Made by a program: the position numbers and the translations under genes. 64,000 bases of DNA. It comes from Methanomassiliicoccaceae archaeon UBA328 (GTDB lineage: Archaea > Thermoplasmatota > Thermoplasmata > Methanomassiliicoccales > Methanomethylophilaceae). The notes beneath the pieces are model-generated. The model saw only the letters and a program-made list of their open reading frames with translations. It was not told the DNA's origin and did no database searches. Positions within the stretch are counted from its first letter, which is position 1. The number at the start of each line of letters is the position of its first letter. Of this stretch, positions 54,706 to 63,278 are shown piece after piece. The DNA lies in contig DAYM01000004.1 of the NCBI GenBank assembly GCA_002506905.1, forward strand, positions 11,115 through 75,114. The letters are read 5' to 3'.

Positions 54706-56094
54706 ATGGCAGAGTTCTCGAGAAGGACCAAAGATGTCAACATACTGACGGGAGACCCGAAGAAGGCGATCGTTGCAATGATCGTCCCTATAACAATAGC
54801 TTTGGTCATCCAGACTCTGAACAATATGATCGACTCGGTCTGGGTTGCCGGATTGGGTTCTACCGCCCTCGCCGCGGTCGGTGTCGTGTTCCCTATATTC
54901 TTCATACTTGTCGCAATAGGAAACGGTATCGGTATCGGTGCTTCCCAGGCAATAGCCAGAAGGATCGGTGCGAAAGATACCGAAGGCGCGGACAAGGCAG
55001 CCGTCCAGGGTGTCATGCTGACAATAGCCGCCGGCGTGATAATGACCGTCGTCCTGTTCATAGCCGCACCGTACATCCTGGTAGCGATAGGCGGAGCGGA
55101 TTATCTCGACGAATGTCTGGCATACGCATACCCGGTCATCCTGGGATGCATAGTGTTCTTCATGTCCGGATATCTGACGAACCTTCTCAGGTCCGAAGGC
55201 GCGGCCAAGAGGTCGATGAACATCCAGATCCTGGCGGCGGCGATCAACATAGTTCTCGATCCCATATTCATCTACATCTTCGGATGGGGACTGATGGGGG
55301 CCGCGGTGGCAACACTTCTGGCTATGTTCATATCCCTTCTCATTTGTGTCTATTGGTATAAGATCAAGAAGGACACCTATCTCAAACTCTCGTTCAGCGG
55401 ATTCAGATTCGACCGTGTCATCTGTAAGGACATCTTCTCGGTGGGACTTCCCGCCGCGATGGAAATGCTCCTGATCTCGGTCACATCGATGATAATGAAC
55501 ATCATCGTCGTTGGTGTGGGAGGTACGGACGGAGTGGCGATCTTCACATCCGCCTGGAGGATCATCAACATGCTGATGATCCCGATGATGGCTGTGTCGC
55601 AGGCCATGGTCCCGGTGTGCGCCGCAAGTTACGGAGCAAGACGCGTGGACAGGATCGATACCACATACAAGTACGCGGTGAAACTGATACTGTTGGTGAT
55701 GATCGCGATAACCGCTGTAACGCTGATCTTCGCGCCGCAGATATGCGTAATGTTCACATATTCCGATAACACGGCCGGACTCAGGGACGGAATGGTGGAG
55801 ATGCTCAGGATAATGGTGCTGGCACTTCCGCTGATGGGTCTGGGATTCGTAAGTTCCGGATTCTTCCAGGCTCTCGGAATGGGAATGAAATCACTCATTT
55901 CCACCCTGTTCAGGAACTTGCTTCAGATCCCCATCTGTATCTATCTGGCCACATTCGGCATCCTGTCCTACATCTGGGTAGGGGCGGCCACGGCAGAGAT
56001 CTTCGGTTCGGTGGTCATGGGATTCTGGGGATTCCTCCTTCTGAAGTACATGCTCAGAGAATGGAAGTCGCACGGCGGTTCGCCTGCCGAATGA
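54706..56094 (+). CDS. MATE-family multidrug exporter
   Basis: 462 residues with twelve hydrophobic segments in two similar halves, the MATE arrangement. Typical features: an N-terminal LTGDPKKAIVAMIVPI, then NMIDSVWVAGLG, and SEGAAKRSMNIQILAAAINIVLDPI split across helices 4-5. It exports cationic drugs or metabolites by proton or sodium exchange. Complete, unlike the MATE fragment at 28.7 kb. Confidence 0.93.
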   Translation: MAEFSRRTKDVNILTGDPKKAIVAMIVPITIALVIQTLNNMIDSVWVAGLGSTALAAVGVVFPIFFILVAIGNGIGIGASQAIARRIGAKDTEGADKAAVQGVMLTIAAGVIMTVVLFIAAPYILVAIGGADYLDECLAYAYPVILGCIVFFMSGYLTNLLRSEGAAKRSMNIQILAAAINIVLDPIFIYIFGWGLMGAAVATLLAMFISLLICVYWYKIKKDTYLKLSFSGFRFDRVICKDIFSVGLPAAMEMLLISVTSMIMNIIVVGVGGTDGVAIFTSAWRIINMLMIPMMAVSQAMVPVCAASYGARRVDRIDTTYKYAVKLILLVMIAITAVTLIFAPQICVMFTYSDNTAGLRDGMVEMLRIMVLALPLMGLGFVSSGFFQALGMGMKSLISTLFRNLLQIPICIYLATFGILSYIWVGAATAEIFGSVVMGFWGFLLLKYMLREWKSHGGSPAE

Positions 56095-56132
56095 CCACAT
56101 TTTTATGATACCACTATCATGGGGCATCCATC

Positions 56133-57113
56133 ATGATAACCCTGGGCATTGAAGGCACGGCGCACACTCTCGGAGTGGGTGTCGTGGATTCCGAGAAGAA
56201 GGTCCTGTCCAACGTTCTGGACATGTACAGACCGCCGGAAGGCGGGCTCCATCCCAGAGAGGCGGCGAACCATCATGCAGATGTCGTCGCGGATATCATA
56301 ACCAGGTCCGTCAAGGAAGCCGGTATCACGCTCAATGATGTGGATCTTATCTCATTCTCTATGGGTCCAGGACTCGGACCCTGTCTCAGGGTCGCGGCAA
56401 CTGCCGCACGTTCGTTATCGTGCCGTCTCGGAATACCGATCATCGGCGTGAATCACTGCATAGCGCACATCGAGATAGGCAACGCGACTACCGGTTGCAC
56501 CGATCCGGTCCTCCTCTATGCTTCGGGCGGAAATACCCAGATCATCGCATATTCCGATAAGAGATACCGTATCTTCGGAGAGACGCAGGATGTGGGTATC
56601 GGCAACATGCTTGACAAGCTCGGAAGGGAGCTCGGTCTCGGTTTCTATGCCGGTCCGACCATTGAGAAATTGGCCAAGGGAGGAGACAGGCTTCTCGATC
56701 TCCCTTATTCCGTAAAAGGGATGGACATCTCTTTCTCGGGCATCATGACCGCTGCGCTGGCACTCAAGGATCGCGGAGAACGTTTGGAAGACATCGCCAT
56801 GTCCGTCCAGGAAACGGCGTTCGGAATGCTCACGGAGGTCACAGAACGCGCGATGGCCCATGTGGGAAAAGATGAGGTCCTTCTCGGAGGCGGTGTCGCC
56901 CAGAACATGCGCCTGAGGGAGATGGTCGATACCATGGCCAAGGAACGCGGTGCGAAGATGTACTGTCCGGACAGAAGGTTCTGCATGGACAACGGGGCCA
57001 TGATAGCGTGGCTCGGGAATATAATGTACAACTCCGGGGTCAGGATGTCCATAGAGGACACCGAGGTCAGGCAGAGATTCAGGACCGACGAGGTCAGTGT
57101 CACGTGGCGCTGA
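56133..57113 (+). CDS. kae1: Kae1, tRNA threonylcarbamoyladenosine synthase subunit
   Basis: 326 residues of the Kae1/TsaD family, which transfers the threonylcarbamoyl group to A37 of ANN-decoding tRNAs within the KEOPS complex. The start IEGTAHTLGVGV, REAANHHADV near 45-54 and metal-binding VNHCIAHIE near 107-115 are present, as is ASGGNTQI. In many euryarchaea a Bud32 kinase is fused to its C-terminus; here the protein ends without it. It converges on recJ with a 14-nt overlap. Confidence 0.96.
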   Translation: MITLGIEGTAHTLGVGVVDSEKKVLSNVLDMYRPPEGGLHPREAANHHADVVADIITRSVKEAGITLNDVDLISFSMGPGLGPCLRVAATAARSLSCRLGIPIIGVNHCIAHIEIGNATTGCTDPVLLYASGGNTQIIAYSDKRYRIFGETQDVGIGNMLDKLGRELGLGFYAGPTIEKLAKGGDRLLDLPYSVKGMDISFSGIMTAALALKDRGERLEDIAMSVQETAFGMLTEVTERAMAHVGKDEVLLGGGVAQNMRLREMVDTMAKERGAKMYCPDRRFCMDNGAMIAWLGNIMYNSGVRMSIEDTEVRQRFRTDEVSVTWR

Positions 57114-58455
57114 TCTGAGCACCCAGTATCTTGTCCAGACAATCCAAGAACTCTTCCAGTCTGGAGGATTCGAACGAACCGCCGCTGGCTATTTTGTGTC
57201 CGCCGCCGTTCCCGCCTACGGATTCGCAGGAAAGCCTCATTGCGACGGAAAGGTCCACACCTCTGTCGAGCTGGTCCCAAGTTCCTCTTGACGATATTTT
57301 GGCAAGGCTTTCGGACGTGTTGATACCGATGGTGGGTTTCGACGGAACTCCGATGAAGTTCATTGCTATGCCGCATACGATGCCGGTGAATCCGGATTGG
57401 GAGCTGTCGAACCATTGGAAGTTCTCCCTCTGTTTCAATCCGTTCTTCTCCAACATGAGGACGCCGTCCATGATCTGCCTCTTGGATACGGTCTCGAGTT
57501 CCATGGCCTTGCTGCAGCAATCCCTGTCTCCCATTCCGAGGCCGACGCCGACGCCGTTGAGTCCGAGACGTCCGCAGCCGTTCATGAGGGATGCCAGTGC
57601 TTCGGCGTCCATGTTCCAATCCCTGAGGAAATACCTCTGGCGGGATACCTCGTTAAGGGTCTGCTGGCTCACTCCCTGCTGAACAAGTTTCACGGCTATG
57701 AGGGAGGTGAGTTTCCTTTTCTCCTCGTCCGTGAGGTCTTTGTAATGTTTGTTGTGTGCGATGCCCGCATCGTCCAGGAGCTTTGTGACGCCTTCTTCGC
57801 AGCCGCTCACTCCGCGGATGTAGGGGTCTGTGGACATGAACAATGCCGAACTCAGGTCCCCGTAAGGTATGAGCGAACCGTCCATGACCTCCACAAGGCC
57901 TCTTTTCACGCCTTCTTCGAGAAGGTAGACGTTGAGCCCGAGGATGCCGTTGATATGCTGTCTGTCTCCCGCGATGCCTCCGAACGCGACCTGCACCAGG
58001 TCCCAGTTCTTCTCGCTCAGTGTGATGGCGAATAAGAAAGCCATCGTTGCTCCGCACCCCGAGGTCATGCCGTCGATCCCGTAAAGATGCGGGTTCGCGT
58101 AGCAGATCCTCTCTGCCTTGTCCACGATGGTGTGGTGGTCCAGGACCACGATGTCGCGGTCCATCGCATCGAGTTCCCTGATGTAGGAAGCTCCGAGATC
58201 GCTGATGACGATGCATTCTGCGGGAGTATTCCTGATGATCTCCATGTTGGGATCGTTCAGGGTAGTGAAAAGCGTGACCCTGAATTCCTTTCCCTCACGG
58301 AGAAGCGCCTTTGCGATGATCGAGGCGGCAGTTATGCCGTCGGCATCGTAATGTGAGTATACCTGAATGTAATCGTGGCTGCGGACGATGTCCGCAGCTT
58401 TAGATAAATGATTAAGAAGTTTGGAAGGTAGGACGGAATCGTCCATGGTCCTCAC
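57100..58455 (-). CDS. recJ: RecJ-like DHH single-strand exonuclease (archaeal GAN type)
   Basis: 451 residues: DHH motifs HYDADGIT (about 35), SDLGAS, VLDHH (about 98-102) and a DHHA1 domain with GGNGGGHKIASGG (about 425). Such proteins digest single-stranded DNA and join the archaeal replisome through GINS. It follows the uS15 gene with a 4-nt overlap, an order seen widely in archaea. Confidence 0.92.
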   Translation of the reverse strand: MRTMDDSVLPSKLLNHLSKAADIVRSHDYIQVYSHYDADGITAASIIAKALLREGKEFRVTLFTTLNDPNMEIIRNTPAECIVISDLGASYIRELDAMDRDIVVLDHHTIVDKAERICYANPHLYGIDGMTSGCGATMAFLFAITLSEKNWDLVQVAFGGIAGDRQHINGILGLNVYLLEEGVKRGLVEVMDGSLIPYGDLSSALFMSTDPYIRGVSGCEEGVTKLLDDAGIAHNKHYKDLTDEEKRKLTSLIAVKLVQQGVSQQTLNEVSRQRYFLRDWNMDAEALASLMNGCGRLGLNGVGVGLGMGDRDCCSKAMELETVSKRQIMDGVLMLEKNGLKQRENFQWFDSSQSGFTGIVCGIAMNFIGVPSKPTIGINTSESLAKISSRGTWDQLDRGVDLSVAMRLSCESVGGNGGGHKIASGGSFESSRLEEFLDCLDKILGAQISAT

Positions 58456-58907
58456 TTAAGCATGAGCTCTGCGTTGCTGAGCGAATACTTCCAGGTCATG
58501 GGGAGAACGCCGTTACGTTTGTAGTAGCGCTCCAGTCTCCTGATCCTGGCTTCGATGAGGTCGAGTCCCCTCTTGTTGGCGACATCTCCCTTGTTGTCCC
58601 TCATGTGGACACTAAGGTTGATCGCACGCCTCATGAGGTTCGAGAGGTCTTCAGGAAGTGTTGCGGCAACACCTTTCTCTTTCATGATCTCTGTGACCGT
58701 TTTGCCGGTTGCGAGTTTCACGTTAGGTACACCGTACTGATCTCTGAGGATAAGTCCGATCTTTGCGGAAACCATTCCTTCTTTAGCGAAGCTGACGATG
58801 AGGTCCTCGATTTCGGTGGCACTGAGAGGAACCCACGACGGGTTTTCGCTGATCATAGGGCGCTTCGAACAGGATTTGCCCTTCTTTCTTGTTTGCATTC
58901 TTGCCAT
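58452..58907 (-). CDS. rps15: Ribosomal protein uS15
   Basis: 151 residues, the long archaeal/eukaryotic form of S15. The N-terminal extension (MARMQTRKKGKSCSKRP) and the core LNLSVHMRDNKGD-type segment, then RGLDLIEARIRRLERYY, are clear. It binds the central domain of 16S rRNA. It heads the uS15-recJ operon. The 58908-59183 gap behind it holds a poly-T/poly-A stretch near 59045-59059 but no convincing gene. Confidence 0.97.
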   Translation of the reverse strand: MARMQTRKKGKSCSKRPMISENPSWVPLSATEIEDLIVSFAKEGMVSAKIGLILRDQYGVPNVKLATGKTVTEIMKEKGVAATLPEDLSNLMRRAINLSVHMRDNKGDVANKRGLDLIEARIRRLERYYKRNGVLPMTWKYSLSNAELMLK

Positions 58908-59183
58908 ATTTTGATTCTCCGATCAATTATATAGGCGGCGAGGCTTAATAGGATGGAAGGTCAACGAGTATTAAAAGGTTGCACCTGTCCGTTGAATGGA
59001 TCAACTGTCAACATGTCGGATAGCAATCTCGAAATAGGTATTCTTTTTTTGTAAAAAAAGGGCGTCTGTTATTCCCTCATGAAAGATGCAATCGGAAGAC
59101 CGTATGGATCTCAGAGTGATATCGGAGCGCCCAACCATCTAGACGATCTCGAGAAAAGATTCGACAGGGTCTCCCGCTGACCG

Positions 59184-59432
59184 TCACCAAGGCGGATTGC
59201 CGGTCCTGTCGAGGGTATCGTTGTATTCTTTGACGTACTGATGCGTCAGGATCAGACCTGCGATCCACACGACCAGACATCCCAGGAACGGTAACAGGAA
59301 AAAGAAACCGAGAGCGAAACAGACGATGTTCAGGATCATCAGGATCATTCCCTCCAAAGATTTTCCGACCACAAATACTCCCAATCCCGGGAAAATTATG
59401 CTGAGGATCATCATGATCCCCTCATCCCTCAT
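59184..59432 (-). CDS. Small membrane protein (TM2-like), possibly the C-terminal half of a split gene
   Basis: About 82 residues from ATG 59432 (MRDEGIMMIL) or about 75 from the next Met codons at 59414 and 59411. Two hydrophobic hairpins, LSIIFPGLGVFVVGKSLEGM and LNIVCFALGFFFLLPF, then a helix ending in a polar tail. This is the layout of TM2-type membrane proteins. It overlaps the zinc-ribbon ORF by 11 nt in another frame, inside a tandem GATGAGG repeat. Confidence 0.55.
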   Translation of the reverse strand: MRDEGIMMILSIIFPGLGVFVVGKSLEGMILMILNIVCFALGFFFLLPFLGCLVVWIAGLILTHQYVKEYNDTLDRTGNPPW

Positions 59433-59607
59433 CCCTGTGTTCCGAATACTTGGGCTGACTTCCTCTGGCACCGGCGCTGGGATCGTTCCTCGTAGTATCG
59501 TTGGGATCGAATCCGGGGCCTTCGGTCTTGGGAAGCTCTTTTCCGCAGATGACGCAGAACATCGACGTATCGTCGTTCTTCGCACCGCAGTACGGACAAT
59601 AGGACAT
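59422..59607 (-). CDS. Zinc-ribbon protein, possibly the N-terminal half of the same gene
   Basis: 61 residues: CPYCGAKNDDTSMFCVICGKEL is a classic zinc ribbon (residues about 4-24), followed by a polar linker. Many archaeal proteins join such a ribbon to a TM2-like membrane part in one chain, so this and the next ORF may be one gene split by a frameshift at the GATGAGGGATGAGGGG repeat, or a coupled pair. Ribosome binding site is weak. Confidence 0.55.
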   Translation of the reverse strand: MSYCPYCGAKNDDTSMFCVICGKELPKTEGPGFDPNDTTRNDPSAGARGSQPKYSEHRDEG

Positions 59608-59646
59608 GATGAATCAATCGGGTCGGCCGTATTTACAATTTGTCGG

Positions 59647-60003
59647 TCAACGTGCCTCGTTGACGGCATTCCGGGCCCAGGGAACGGTATCTTCGTACTC
59701 TTCCCTGTCAAACGAGAGATCCTTCGGCAGTTCGGAGAACAGTTCCGTCTTCATCTCGCATTCGTCAGATACCTTATCCAAAAGAACAGCGGCGCACACG
59801 TCGCAGTATCCGATATCCCTGGTCTTGACGATCCTGATATCATGGCCGGATTCTTCGATGAATTCCCTTCTGGCGGCCTGTTCGGAGGTTTCCCCATCCT
59901 CTACATGGCCTCCCGGCATCTCCCATCCTTTTCTCTTCGGATGGTACACCATCAGGAACACCCCGTCCCTGAAAGCAATGGCATAGGCGGTCCTGTGGGT
60001 CAT
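59647..60003 (-). CDS. Nudix hydrolase
   Basis: 118 residues. The Nudix box GGHVEDGETSEQAARREFIEESGHDI fits Gx5Ex7REUxEExGU in full. It hydrolyses nucleoside diphosphate derivatives; substrate unknown. It begins 1 nt after the stop of the fibrillarin gene and is likely cotranscribed with it. Confidence 0.93.
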   Translation of the reverse strand: MTHRTAYAIAFRDGVFLMVYHPKRKGWEMPGGHVEDGETSEQAARREFIEESGHDIRIVKTRDIGYCDVCAAVLLDKVSDECEMKTELFSELPKDLSFDREEYEDTVPWARNAVNEAR

Positions 60004-60004
60004 T

Positions 60005-60664
60005 TCAATCCTTCCTGAAAACGATCATCTGATGTGAATCCTCGAAAGGTTCCAGACTCCTGGAATCGAGGATCCTGTAGCCTCTCTTTTTCAAGGTCTC
60101 CTCGGACATTCTGAATACGGCCGCGGGTGCGGATGTGACGTCTTCGGACCTCGCCTTGATGGCGACCATTCCCGTTCTTGCTCCGAACATCTCCATGTTA
60201 TCGGCGATTATTCCGGCTTGGTTCTTTTGGGCCACGTCCGCATAGACGATATCGATGCCGTCGACCGCGAATTGGTATTCGGACGGATTGGTGGCATCTG
60301 CGAGTATGGGCATCATGTTCGGTCTGCGGTCGCATGTCTTCACCAGTTCCCTGAACATGCGGGGGGCGAATTCGACGCAGAACACCTTCCCTTCCGAAAC
60401 GATATCGGAAACATGGGACGGGGTCGTACCGCTGGAAGCTCCGAGATACAATACCCTGCTGTCCTTTCTGAACGGGAATTCCCTGCCGTTATTGGTCAGA
60501 TACGCAGACAGTTTGCTTCTGCGCGGGGACCATTCGCGGTATTCCTTCCCGTCTTTGGATACCAGACGTTCCCCGTACACTCTGTTTCCGGGGTCCGCGG
60601 ACAATGTGAAAAGTCTTCCGCGGTCGGAGAATACTGTATCTGAGGTTCCGTCCAAAGGTTCCAT
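60005..60664 (-). CDS. flpA: Fibrillarin-like rRNA/tRNA 2'-O-methyltransferase
   Basis: 219 residues from ATG 60664. Family segments: REWSPRRSKLSAYL, the SAM site VLYLGASSGTTPSHVSDIV and DIVYADVAQKNQ. It acts with Nop5, L7Ae and C/D guide RNAs to methylate ribose. The longer frame begins at 60709, but a TATA-like CAATATATCGG at about 60684-60694 lies inside that extension, supporting the shorter start. Nop5 is not nearby in the window. Confidence 0.93.
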   Translation of the reverse strand: MEPLDGTSDTVFSDRGRLFTLSADPGNRVYGERLVSKDGKEYREWSPRRSKLSAYLTNNGREFPFRKDSRVLYLGASSGTTPSHVSDIVSEGKVFCVEFAPRMFRELVKTCDRRPNMMPILADATNPSEYQFAVDGIDIVYADVAQKNQAGIIADNMEMFGARTGMVAIKARSEDVTSAPAAVFRMSEETLKKRGYRILDSRSLEPFEDSHQMIVFRKD

Positions 60665-60718
60665 GGCAGGCCGATGGGTGTGCCGATATATTGAATCTTT
60701 GAGGTTCACAGGAGCCTT

Positions 60719-61233
60719 TCAATTTCTCAGGCATCCTATGGGCAGTACGAAGACCCCGTCCTCGCGGACATACGCATATTCCGTACTGGTTATTACCGCC
60801 ATGAAGGATGGGTTTCCCACATTGTCCGTGTTGACAGTTGTTGAACCCGTGAGGATATACAGTCCCGTTTCATTTCTCAGATCGACGCTGAGCCTCACCG
60901 AGTCCCAAAGCTGCGGCGCTACCTGCCATTCGCCTATCAGCCGCGGATTGTCTCCCTTGAGAAGTTCAGAAGGTTTCAATTTTGCAAGGGCCGGATTCCT
61001 GTCCTTTGATCTCAGTCCTGCATTCTCAGAACACTTTTTGACAGTTGCGAGGCCGTTGTTGTTTTCCCACACCATTTAGGGCCCATGATCAATACGGCGC
61101 CAAATGCTTCCAGATCATCTTTCAATTCTTCATCTGCAAGTCTTGGGATGTATCCGGTCATGTGTTGATCATAGTGTTCCGAGTATGATATGTATCGGTT
61201 TTGCGGCATTGTTATTCGATACATCCGGCCCAT
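60719..61233 (-). pseudogene. N-terminal remnant of an AAA_14/DUF4143 ATPase
   Basis: Two frames. The first (61012-61233) has YIPRLADEELKDDLEAFGAV and Walker A GPKWCGKTT; it stops at a TGA shortly after SVLRMQD. The second (60719-61075) continues the family with LAKLKPSELLKGDNPRLIGEW, then QVAPQLWDSVR and LYILTGST. The Walker B Asp of the usual DEW is Gly. The C-terminal DUF4143 domain is missing. So it has a frameshift and a C-terminal truncation; the matching C-terminal type piece occurs at 25.7 kb. Confidence 0.65.
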
Positions 61234-61299
61234 TTATTTCACAAAAAACCGTTGTTGCCGACAAAACTATAACCGCACGCGTGCAATGCAGTAACCATC

Positions 61300-62907
61300 A
61301 TGACACTCATGGAGACCCTGAGAGCGATCGCAGATGCGGTAGAGGATGCCATTTCGAAGATCCCCGACGGAGAGAGGGGATCCCCTCTCGGTATGGGGGC
61401 GGACGGCACGACAACATCGCAGATCGACAAGATCGCAGAGAATACGGTCCTCGATTACATCGTAAGGAACAATGTGCCTCTGAACATTCTCAGTGAGGAG
61501 ATAGGGTTCGTCGATAACGGAGCATCGGAGACGCTGGTCCTCGACCCCATAGACGGAACGTCCAACGCTATCGCAGGCGTACCTATGTTCACGATCTCCA
61601 TGGCGGTCGGAAAGGACAGGCTCAGCAACATCCACACGGCGCTCCTCAGGAATCTGGTCACAGAGGACGAGATGGTCGCCGAGAAAGGAAAAGGGGCCTT
61701 CAAGAACGGAGTTCCCATGCATGTGGCATCGAACGTCGATGTAAGGGAGCTGTGCCTTCTCATATATCTCGGCAAGAGCGCCCATCCCGATTCGTTCGCT
61801 TTGGCGAAAAGGGTCAGTTCTTCGCGTTCCTACGGCTGCGCATCCTTGGAGATGGAATTGGTCGCCGAAGGCAAGGCCGAGGCGTACTACATGAATTCCG
61901 AGAAGTACAGCAGGGAGATCAGGGTCGTGGACATCGCCGCGAGCTATCTTCTGCTGAAGGAGGCCGGCGGAGAGATCCTGGACCTCGAAGGGAAGCCTTT
62001 CGACATGCCTTTCGATCTCGAGATACGTTCCAACTTCATCGCATTCTGCGAGAGGAAGGTCTATGATTTCATCATGAAGAAGGAGAGCCGCACGGAGAAG
62101 CACGTATACGGCATCTGCGCGAACATGAACATCTCCAACGTCGTGGATTACGCCAACCGCGTGATCAAGGCGCTCAGCGGGCAGGAGATAGTCCTCGAAG
62201 AGGACATCGCCAAGGCGCTGAACAGGCCCGGTACCCCGTTGGGGGACATGGAGGTCGACATTATGATCACCATCGGCGGAGACGGTACGATCCTCAGGAC
62301 CCTAATGAAGAACGATGCCCCCCTCGTAGGCATCAATGCGGGAGGCGTGGGTTTCCTGGCAGATGTCGACGTGGAAGATATCGAAGAAGGCATCAAAAGA
62401 CTGGTCAGCGGAGATTACACGATCGAGGAAAGGACCAGGGTGGTCGCCCGTTGCAACAGCGAGGACCTCGCAGATGCGGTCAACGAGGTCGTTGTACACA
62501 CGGATACCATCGCGAAGATCAGGCATTTCAAGGTCTACGTGGACGATCATCTCATGACCGAGGTCCGTGCGGACGGTATCATCGTTTCCACGCCCACCGG
62601 TTCTACATGCTACGCAATGAGCCTCGGTGCCCCGATCATCGATCCGAAGGTCAACGGCATGGTCATCGTCCCGATGGCGGCCTACAAGTTCGCATCAAGG
62701 CCTTTCGTGGTCCCCATCGGAGCGAAGGTCACCATAGAATCCATCACCGACAGGGGATGCCTTATAGTCGCGGACGGACAGGAGGAGTTCCCCATGGAAG
62801 GGAAGAGCTCCGTCACGATCATGGCATCCGGCCGCAAGTCCAGATTCATAATGTTCAATACGGATTTCTACAGGCGCGTGCGTGAGAAGTTGGTGAACGC
62901 TATATGA
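61300..62907 (+). CDS. Fused NADP phosphatase (IMPase-like) and NAD kinase
   Basis: 535 residues. The first half (about 1-255) is an inositol monophosphatase-type phosphatase with DPIDGTSN at 82-89 and VVDIAASYLLLKEAGG near 208. The second half is an NAD kinase with TIGGDGT near 325, NAGGVGFLAD near 345 and STPTGSTCYA near 432. The same fusion is known from MJ0917 of Methanocaldococcus, which both makes NADP from NAD and removes the phosphate. A TATA-like CTATAACC lies about 35 bp upstream. It overlaps the JAMM gene by ATGA. Confidence 0.95.
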   Translation: MTLMETLRAIADAVEDAISKIPDGERGSPLGMGADGTTTSQIDKIAENTVLDYIVRNNVPLNILSEEIGFVDNGASETLVLDPIDGTSNAIAGVPMFTISMAVGKDRLSNIHTALLRNLVTEDEMVAEKGKGAFKNGVPMHVASNVDVRELCLLIYLGKSAHPDSFALAKRVSSSRSYGCASLEMELVAEGKAEAYYMNSEKYSREIRVVDIAASYLLLKEAGGEILDLEGKPFDMPFDLEIRSNFIAFCERKVYDFIMKKESRTEKHVYGICANMNISNVVDYANRVIKALSGQEIVLEEDIAKALNRPGTPLGDMEVDIMITIGGDGTILRTLMKNDAPLVGINAGGVGFLADVDVEDIEEGIKRLVSGDYTIEERTRVVARCNSEDLADAVNEVVVHTDTIAKIRHFKVYVDDHLMTEVRADGIIVSTPTGSTCYAMSLGAPIIDPKVNGMVIVPMAAYKFASRPFVVPIGAKVTIESITDRGCLIVADGQEEFPMEGKSSVTIMASGRKSRFIMFNTDFYRRVREKLVNAI

Positions 62908-63278
62908 AGAAGATATACGGTGTAAGTGTGGATTTCATCGACGGGTTCAACGCATCTGCCAAATCCACCTATCCCGACGAGTTCATCTGTTTTCACAGGG
63001 CGGAGGAAGGGGTCGTCACGGAGATGGTCCTTGTTCCCGGTTCGGTATTCGGAGAGAGCCACAGTTTCATAAACGAATGGATGGCGCCGGTGGATTTCGA
63101 GATGTCCGGTTCGGCCCATTCCCATCCGGGTTATTCCAACGAGGCCTCGGATGCGGATCTGACGTTCTTCAGCCACATGGGCGGGGTGCATTTCATAACG
63201 TGCCAGCCTTACGACAGAACCAGCTGGAAAGCGTACAATTCGAGCGGCGAGGTCATAGAACTGGAACTCGTCTTCTGA
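62904..63278 (+). CDS. JAMM/MPN+ domain metalloprotease
   Basis: 124 residues. The zinc motif HSHPGYSNEASDAD fits HxHx7SxxD, and a Glu lies in the first strand region. Archaeal JAMM proteins of this size remove ubiquitin-like SAMP modifiers. Coupled to the NAD kinase fusion by a 4-nt overlap. It converges on the next gene without a gap. Confidence 0.88.
   Translation: MKKIYGVSVDFIDGFNASAKSTYPDEFICFHRAEEGVVTEMVLVPGSVFGESHSFINEWMAPVDFEMSGSAHSHPGYSNEASDADLTFFSHMGGVHFITCQPYDRTSWKAYNSSGEVIELELVF

Noticed and set aside
59079..59180. 33-codon ORF starting MKDAIGRPYGSQ
   Set aside because: No ribosome binding site, short, and no recognisable continuation; not enough to call a gene.
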